Source of the DNA: an uncultured Collinsella sp.
Lineage (GTDB): Bacteria > Actinomycetota > Coriobacteriia > Coriobacteriales > Coriobacteriaceae
Direction: 5' to 3'
DNA length: 8,969 nt
Assembly: GCA_958421275.1 (NCBI GenBank)
Contig: CATZLI010000015.1
Span: 1 to 8,969 of the forward strand
Part shown: piece after piece, positions 4,997 to 8,969 of the stretch
Position numbering within the stretch: the stretch's first letter is position 1
Layout of the letters: each line of letters begins with the position of its first letter
Notes under the pieces: generated by a model
Databases searched by the model: none
What the model saw: the letters and a program-made list of their open reading frames with translations, nothing else
What the model was told of the DNA's origin: nothing
Program-made: the position numbers and the translations under genes

Positions 4997-7078
4997 ATGC
5001 CAGTCTCGCGTCACAAGGCCCAGAGCAAACACGACGGCTACTGGTACGAGGATGAGCGCCACAAGAACCAGCAACGTAACGAAATGTTGTTCAACACTCC
5101 GGGGTGGTATTGGTGTGATGCGGACTCGTTCTATCGCTCACTCTTTCCAGAGGGTAGCTTGCAGAAGAAGGGCGCTGATTCAGACGGTAAGCCCAATCTC
5201 ATCGTCCTGGAAGACACGGGTAAGGAGATTGACCATGGCACCGACGTGAAGGGCAATAAGCTCGTTAAGCGCGTCATGCACCGCTACACGGTCCACGACG
5301 ATCTCGACGAGCTTGAGCACCTGAGAGACGTGTCCATCTCACAGAACACTTTCATGTTTCTCGCCCCGGTCAGTTACTACGGCAAGAGTCGTAACAGTAA
5401 GAATGCTCGTTTTCTGCACGCAATCATGATCGACCTCGATTACGTCGGGACTAGGCAGCTGGTGAACCTGCTGCACGAGATGGAGCGCGGTGTCATTCCC
5501 TATGCAAACTATCTCGTCAGCTCGGGAACCGGGCTTCATGTCGTGTACAAGCTCGATCGTCCTGTGCCACTCATGACCCGGTACGTCACCGGGCTACAGG
5601 TTTTGAAGCGCGAGCTGACCGATAGGGTCTGGAACGCCAACACGAGTGACAGCGACCCTGACAAGAAGCAGAGCCAAGGCATATTCCAGGGGTTCCGCAT
5701 GGTCGGCACCGCGACGAAGCTCAACGGCGATATTGGTAACCCCAAGTACAAACAACCCTACGCTGTCGAATGTTTCTCGCACGACGAGACGCCGCCCGCC
5801 ACCATCCCTTACTTGCTCTCCTTTATCCCGAGGCTGAGGGACAAGGAGGAGATGGATGGTCTCGACGCGCTCAGTGCCCTCACGAAGGAGGTCCGAAAGA
5901 CGACCCCGATAGCCGAGGCTAAGGAGAGGTGGCCGGAGTGGTACGAGAAACATGTCGTCAACGACGAGCCTTTGGGCGGATGGCTGTATGGCCGCGCGGC
6001 CTATGACCGCGTGCTGAGCGTCATCAGGGAGCATGTTTCGGTGAGTCACCGCTACTGGTGCATCTTTTACCTGGCCGTCATGGCGAACAAGTGCGGCGTG
6101 CCCCAAGATGAGCTTGAGGACGACGCTTACGGTCTTCTCGAGCGGTTTGATGCCCTATCAGTCGAGCCTGACAACAGGTTTACTGCCAACGACGTCGCAG
6201 CGGCCCTTGAGGCCTACGAGGGCGGTTTGGCATCGGGGAGGGCGAGGCGGTACACCCAGGATTTCTGCGAGCGCAAGGCGGCTGTCGAGTACGGCGAGAA
6301 GATGGGACATGGGAGCAACCCTTCGGAGAAACGGCTTCCGAAGGACTTGTCGCTCAAGAAGGCCAGGTACGAACGTGATCTCAAGCAGGAGATGAATGGC
6401 ACCACCTGGTGGAACAAGGACGGCGCACCGAAGAAGGCCATGCAAGTATGGCGAGCTGCAGCCGAGAATCCCGGCCTGAGCATCGCCGCCCTCGCCCGCA
6501 AGGCCGAGGTCTCTAGGCCGACTGTGTACAAGTGGCTTAAGCCTGGCTGGGAAGCCGAGTATGCCGCGGCGACGCGCAAGGATGAAACATCTCGACCCAC
6601 GCCGCGACCGGCTCGGCACAAAGTCATCGAGGAGCAGGCGGAGCAATTCAAGAGGCGGTACGCTGAGGACAGCGGCGCGTTTGAGGCAATGGTCGTTCGC
6701 CACATCGCCTCACACCCATGGGAGCCGTTCGGCCAGACGGCGGCGTTTTTCGGCCTATCCGATGCCGCTGCCGTCGAGAAGATCGCAAGCAGAAATAAGA
6801 CCGAGCTTGATAGGGCAAAGCTCGGTCTTGATGAGCGTTTCCGCGCGTGGAACTCTGAGACTGACGACTACTTCGACGCCATGACCGCGGCTAGGGTCTT
6901 GGGCAGGTTCGATGAGTTCATGACTGCCCGTGCGAGCGGTGTTCAGTCATCGATTGAATGGGCGAGGAGTGAGATCCCTGCCGCCTTCGCACGTCTGCAA
7001 GAGATTAGGGCTGAGGGACGTCAGCCGACCGCCGAAGATCTTGTCGCAGTAAAGGAAATGTATATACACTCTATATAG
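4997..7078 (+). CDS. rep: Replication protein with AEP-type primase motifs and HTH
   Basis: This 693-residue protein is most likely the plasmid replication initiator/primase. The archaeo-eukaryotic primase-like core shows IDLD (acidic pair Asp146 and Asp148), SGTGLH (176-181, the S-x-H-type motif with His181), and FRMVGTATK (233-241), close to the RLPGT-N block of primase-polymerases encoded by plasmids and phages. A helix-turn-helix follows near 493-514 (LSIAALARKAEVSRPTVYKW). No Walker A motif or helicase domain is visible, so a host helicase must be recruited. ATG 4997 is chosen because AGAGGAGAG lies just upstream; the earlier ATG at 4973 has no site. The last codons (YIHSI) and the stop are made by repeat array 2. 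The gene looks less GC-rich and less biased in codon use than the mob and par genes, hinting at a separate origin. Confidence 0.78.
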   Translation: MPVSRHKAQSKHDGYWYEDERHKNQQRNEMLFNTPGWYWCDADSFYRSLFPEGSLQKKGADSDGKPNLIVLEDTGKEIDHGTDVKGNKLVKRVMHRYTVHDDLDELEHLRDVSISQNTFMFLAPVSYYGKSRNSKNARFLHAIMIDLDYVGTRQLVNLLHEMERGVIPYANYLVSSGTGLHVVYKLDRPVPLMTRYVTGLQVLKRELTDRVWNANTSDSDPDKKQSQGIFQGFRMVGTATKLNGDIGNPKYKQPYAVECFSHDETPPATIPYLLSFIPRLRDKEEMDGLDALSALTKEVRKTTPIAEAKERWPEWYEKHVVNDEPLGGWLYGRAAYDRVLSVIREHVSVSHRYWCIFYLAVMANKCGVPQDELEDDAYGLLERFDALSVEPDNRFTANDVAAALEAYEGGLASGRARRYTQDFCERKAAVEYGEKMGHGSNPSEKRLPKDLSLKKARYERDLKQEMNGTTWWNKDGAPKKAMQVWRAAAENPGLSIAALARKAEVSRPTVYKWLKPGWEAEYAAATRKDETSRPTPRPARHKVIEEQAEQFKRRYAEDSGAFEAMVVRHIASHPWEPFGQTAAFFGLSDAAAVEKIASRNKTELDRAKLGLDERFRAWNSETDDYFDAMTAARVLGRFDEFMTARASGVQSSIEWARSEIPAAFARLQEIRAEGRQPTAEDLVAVKEMYIHSI
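6797..6829. repeat. Perfect 12-bp inverted repeat inside rep
   Basis: AAGACCGAGCTT (6797-6808) is perfectly complementary to AAGCTCGGTCTT (6818-6829) around a 9-base loop. It lies in the 3' part of the rep coding sequence (residues about 601-611). A perfect stem of this length in coding DNA is unusual and could be a replication-origin element, a regulatory RNA fold or chance. Confidence 0.5.
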
Positions 7079-7100
7079 AGTGTATATACTATCTATATAG
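7060..7100. repeat. Array 2: four phased AT-rich units at the rep/parA junction
   Basis: GTATATAC (7060-7067), CTATATAG (7071-7078), GTATATAC (7082-7089) and CTATATAG (7093-7100) start exactly 11 bp apart. The first three units and their spacers form one perfect 30-bp palindrome (7060-7089). The TAG of the second unit is the rep stop codon. A weak promoter for parA (TTGTCG 7041-7046, TATACA 7063-7068) would overlap the first unit. By analogy with small par loci, this is the likely partition centromere and operator for parA and its partner. Confidence 0.8.
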
Positions 7101-7119
7101 GCAAATTGAAGGGAACTCG

Positions 7120-7746
7120 ATGATTATCTCGACAATCAACCTGAAGGGCGGCGTCGGCAAGACGACCACGGCCATAGCTCTCGCCACCGCCGCCGTTCGC
7201 GACGGCAAGGACGTCGAACTGTACGACTGCGACCCGCAGTCGAGCGCGAGCCTCTGGGCGATGATGGCCGAGGAGGCCGGCGACTCCCTGCCGTTCCCCG
7301 TTACGCCCGCCAACGTCGCGACCGTCCGCATGGCGGGGCACAGGCTCAAGAGCACCGAGGACAAATGGCTCTTCATTGACTGCCCGCCCAACGGGCGCGT
7401 CATGGACGAGGCGGCGGACTGCTCCGACCTCATCGTCGTCCCGACCACGACCGGACCAGCCGACATGGTGAAGACGTTTGAGACGACGGATACCCTCGGA
7501 GCGAGGGGCTTTCTGTTCGCTATTCTGCTCACCCGCGTACTTCCCGGCACCCTCAGCCTCAAACAGTCCCTCGGCGAGCTTGCGGACCGCGACACCAGCT
7601 ACTTCGACTACCAGATTCCTAGCCGCGAGGGCCTGAAGAACTTCTTTGGCAATTCCTTCGGCGATGACCTGTACGGCTATGAGAAGGTCTACGAGCAAAT
7701 CAAGCAGAGCATTAAGGAAGACAAGGAGGCCTACGGTGCCAACTAA
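7120..7746 (+). CDS. parA: ParA/ParF-type partition ATPase
   Basis: This 208-residue Walker-type ATPase should position plasmid copies by ATP-driven assembly on the nucleoid. The deviant Walker A box KGGVGKTT (9-16) carries the signature lysine Lys9 and the P-loop lysine Lys14. DCDPQSSAS (36-44) is the A' motif, and LFIDCPPN (84-91) contains the Walker B aspartate Asp87. There is no N-terminal DNA-binding extension, and the length is close to that of ParF of TP228, so it belongs to the short, type Ib group. GAAGGGAA (7108-7115) precedes ATG 7120. Repeat array 2 lies 20 bases upstream. Its last 11 bases overlap the start of the small RHH gene, which indicates translational coupling. Confidence 0.92.
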   Translation: MIISTINLKGGVGKTTTAIALATAAVRDGKDVELYDCDPQSSASLWAMMAEEAGDSLPFPVTPANVATVRMAGHRLKSTEDKWLFIDCPPNGRVMDEAADCSDLIVVPTTTGPADMVKTFETTDTLGARGFLFAILLTRVLPGTLSLKQSLGELADRDTSYFDYQIPSREGLKNFFGNSFGDDLYGYEKVYEQIKQSIKEDKEAYGAN

Positions 7747-7987
7747 GCGACCGCAGCGCCGCACCGCCCCCGCAGCGGAGACGGCCAGCATGACCCTCAT
7801 GGGCAACCAGGACCTTCAGCACAAGGGCGACTCAACCGGCTCGCGCAGGAAGGACAAGTGCATCACCTTTTGGGTCACCGACGAGCAGAAGGCCGAGATC
7901 TCGGCCTACGCCGCCGAGCACAACACGACCGTATCCCGCCTCATCGTTGAGGGGCTGGAAATGCGAATGAACCGGGATAGTATATAG
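7736..7987 (+). CDS. Small ribbon-helix-helix partition partner (ParG/ParB-like)
   Basis: This 83-residue protein has a basic, flexible N-terminus (about residues 1-38, rich in Arg, Lys, Gln and Ser). A C-terminal ribbon-helix-helix domain follows: strand KCITFWVT, helix DEQKAEISAYAAEHN, turn TTVS, helix RLIVEGLEMRM. This is the layout of ParG and related centromere-binding partners of short ParA proteins, where the tail stimulates the ATPase. GTG 7736 is chosen because AAGGAGG (7723-7729) lies six bases upstream; the frame overlaps the end of parA by 11 bases. The stop codon is supplied by repeat array 3. It is the best candidate to bind the three 11-bp-phased arrays. Identity is from domain pattern and gene position; a CopG-like copy-number repressor is the main alternative. 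Confidence 0.82.
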   Translation: MPTKRPQRRTAPAAETASMTLMGNQDLQHKGDSTGSRRKDKCITFWVTDEQKAEISAYAAEHNTTVSRLIVEGLEMRMNRDSI

Positions 7988-8020
7988 ATTGTATATACAT
8001 TCTATATAGAGTGTATATAC
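7980..8020. repeat. Array 3: four phased AT-rich units after the parB-like gene
   Basis: GTATATAG (7980-7987, an imperfect unit), GTATATAC (7991-7998), CTATATAG (8002-8009) and GTATATAC (8013-8020) start exactly 11 bp apart. Like array 2 it is 41 bp long. It shares one 19-bp block with array 1 (7991-8009) and another with array 2 (8002-8020 matches 7071-7089). The TAG of the first unit ends the RHH gene. GC-rich coding sequence of the truncated nuclease begins immediately after the last unit. Confidence 0.8.
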
Positions 8021-8812
8021 ATCGACAACCTCACGAGCGACGAGCGCGAGCGCATCCTCTCCTACCGGCTTGACGTCTACCAGTGCGAGGGCGAGCCGTC
8101 CGAGAAGCTGAAGTGGTTCCGCATCGTGAACATCGCGGGCGAGCGGCTGACCGAGCAGGAGCTGCGGAACGCCGTCTACGCCGGTTCATGGGTGTCAGAC
8201 GCCAAAAGGTACTTCTCGAAGACCGGATGCGCAGCCCAGCAGCTCGCGGGCGACTACCTCACAGGCTCATCGATACGTCAGGAGTTCCTTGAGACGGCCA
8301 TCAGGTGGGCCGCCGCCATCGACGGCGAGACCATAGAGGGCTACATGGCCAAGCACGCCGGCGACCCGACGGCTCAGGCCCTATGGAGCTACTTTCGCAG
8401 CGTCATCGACTGGGTCCAGGCGATATTCCCGAAGTACCGACGGGAGATGAAGGGCATCGAGTGGGGACTCCTCTACAACGACCACCACGGCCGCTCGGAT
8501 CTCGACCCCAAGAAACTTGAGGCCGAGGTATCGCGTCTCATGGCCGACGACGACGTGACGAGCAAGAAGGGCGTCTACGAGTACCTGCTCACCGGCAACG
8601 AGCGCAAGCTCAGCATCCGCGCCTTCGACAAGCGCGACGCGCGCGCCGCATACGAGCGCCAGAAGGGCGTGTGCCCGTACTGCGGAAAGCACTTCGAGTT
8701 CGAGGAGATGCAGGCCGACCACATCACGCCGTGGAGCAAGGGCGGCCGCACCGTCCCCGAGAACTGCCAGATGCTCTGCTGTGACTGCAACTTGAAGAAG
8801 AGCGATGACTGA
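8021..8812 (+). pseudogene. 5'-truncated DUF262-HNH nuclease (GmrSD-like remnant)
   Basis: The frame encodes the end of a DUF262 domain and a complete HNH nuclease domain. IDNLTSDERERILSYRL, WFRIVNIAGERLT and QELRNAVYAGSW are typical of the middle of DUF262 proteins, a family related to GmrSD-type modification-dependent restriction enzymes. Zinc ligands CPYC and CCDC flank the HNH core DHITPWSKGG with ENCQML. The N-terminal part of DUF262, with its DGQQR block, is absent: from memory of the family about 110 residues are missing, and the homology begins right after repeat array 3. No ATG, GTG or TTG occurs in frame between the TAG at 7985-7987 and GTG 8126, and that GTG has no good ribosome binding site. 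The gene is probably inactive. Expression from GTG 8126 or readthrough of the TAG cannot be excluded. Confidence 0.75.
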
Positions 8813-8914
8813 CTGATTGTCGATGGTGGGGCGCGCGCCGGTGTGGGCATAAATGCAGCGGGCGAATTGGTGCCTCTCGCACCATTGTCGACTTGATGTA
8901 CGGAGAGGTTGAGA
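8813..8914. other. Short intergenic stretch before the last gene
   Basis: It holds a 10-bp GC palindrome (GGCGCGCGCC, 8830-8839) and a small hairpin (GGTGC 8869-8873 with GCACC 8879-8883). ATTGTCGA is repeated at 8816-8823 and 8884-8891. No T run follows either hairpin, and no clear promoter is seen. Confidence 0.35.
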
Positions 8915-8969
8915 ATGAAGACCTATAACCTGGACACCATCAAGAAGGTCCCCTTGCGCGAGGTGTGGC
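8915..8969 (+). CDS. N-terminal 18 codons of a protein, possibly DUF4268 type (runs off the window)
   Basis: ATG 8915 is preceded by GGAGAGG (8902-8908), a strong ribosome binding site, and the frame stays open to the end of the window. The visible start, MKTYNLDTIKKVPLREVW, resembles from memory the LREVW-type beginning of DUF4268-containing proteins, which often sit in defence or mobile regions. With 18 residues this is only a suggestion. Its place behind a nuclease remnant fits an accessory or defence cargo region. Confidence 0.55.
   Translation, partial: MKTYNLDTIKKVPLREVW

Noticed and set aside
4886..5074. A minus-strand frame with a hydrophobic N-terminus, antisense to the rep start
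   Set aside because: A small toxin-like membrane peptide was considered, but there is no convincing ribosome binding site and most of it mirrors rep coding sequence and leader hairpins.
4818..8020. AT-rich repeats as a CRISPR array or insertion-sequence ends
   Set aside because: Units are 8 bp with 3-bp spacers, in three separate clusters. There are no spacers of CRISPR length, no cas genes and no transposase.
8816..8891. Direct repeat ATTGTCGA as a target-site duplication
   Set aside because: The 8-bp repeats flank only 60 bases with no mobile-element features, so chance is the simpler explanation.

Overview
This window looks like part of a mobilisable plasmid, or a plasmid-like integrated element, from a high-GC Gram-positive host. 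A Coriobacteriia-type gut actinobacterium (Eggerthella or Collinsella relatives) is my best guess, from the GC-rich codon use, the strong purine-rich ribosome binding sites, the GTG and TTG starts and the mix of gene families. The host is inference only; no chromosomal marker is present. All credible genes lie on the + strand.

Layout. The 3' end of an unrecognised gene (1-186) is followed by about 480 bases without a gene. That stretch holds several perfect hairpins and, at about 454-548, a cluster of nested inverted repeats that is the best candidate for the transfer origin. A tightly packed mobilisation operon follows: a MobC-like accessory protein (670-1011), an unknown protein with a possible ribbon-helix-helix N-terminus (1104-1808), a VirD4/TraG-type coupling ATPase (1811-3769) and a short relaxase (3783-4751). 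No mating-pair-formation genes are visible, so the element would bring its own relaxosome and coupling protein and borrow or lie beside a type IV secretion channel.

The maintenance module comes next: a long structured leader (4752-4996), a 693-residue replication protein with primase-polymerase (AEP-like) motifs and an HTH but no helicase motor (4997-7078), then parA (7120-7746) overlapped by a small ribbon-helix-helix partner gene (7736-7987), resembling ParF/ParG partition pairs. After that lies the C-terminal two-thirds of a DUF262-HNH nuclease gene (about 8021-8812), lacking its N-terminal part. The first 18 codons of another gene, possibly of the DUF4268 type, end the window (8915-8969).

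The most striking feature is a set of three AT-rich repeat arrays in otherwise GC-rich DNA: upstream of rep (4818-4847), at the rep/parA junction (7060-7100) and just after the parB-like gene (7980-8020). Each is built from 8-bp self-complementary units, GTATATAC or CTATATAG, spaced exactly 11 bp start to start, 11 units in all with one unit imperfect. I infer that they are binding sites for the small ribbon-helix-helix protein, serving as partition centromere and as operators that couple rep (copy number) and par expression. The third array directly abuts the break point of the truncated nuclease, which suggests rearrangement at the repeats. A different 11-bp triple repeat (1036-1068) lies before the unknown mob-operon gene and may be a second, independent operator.
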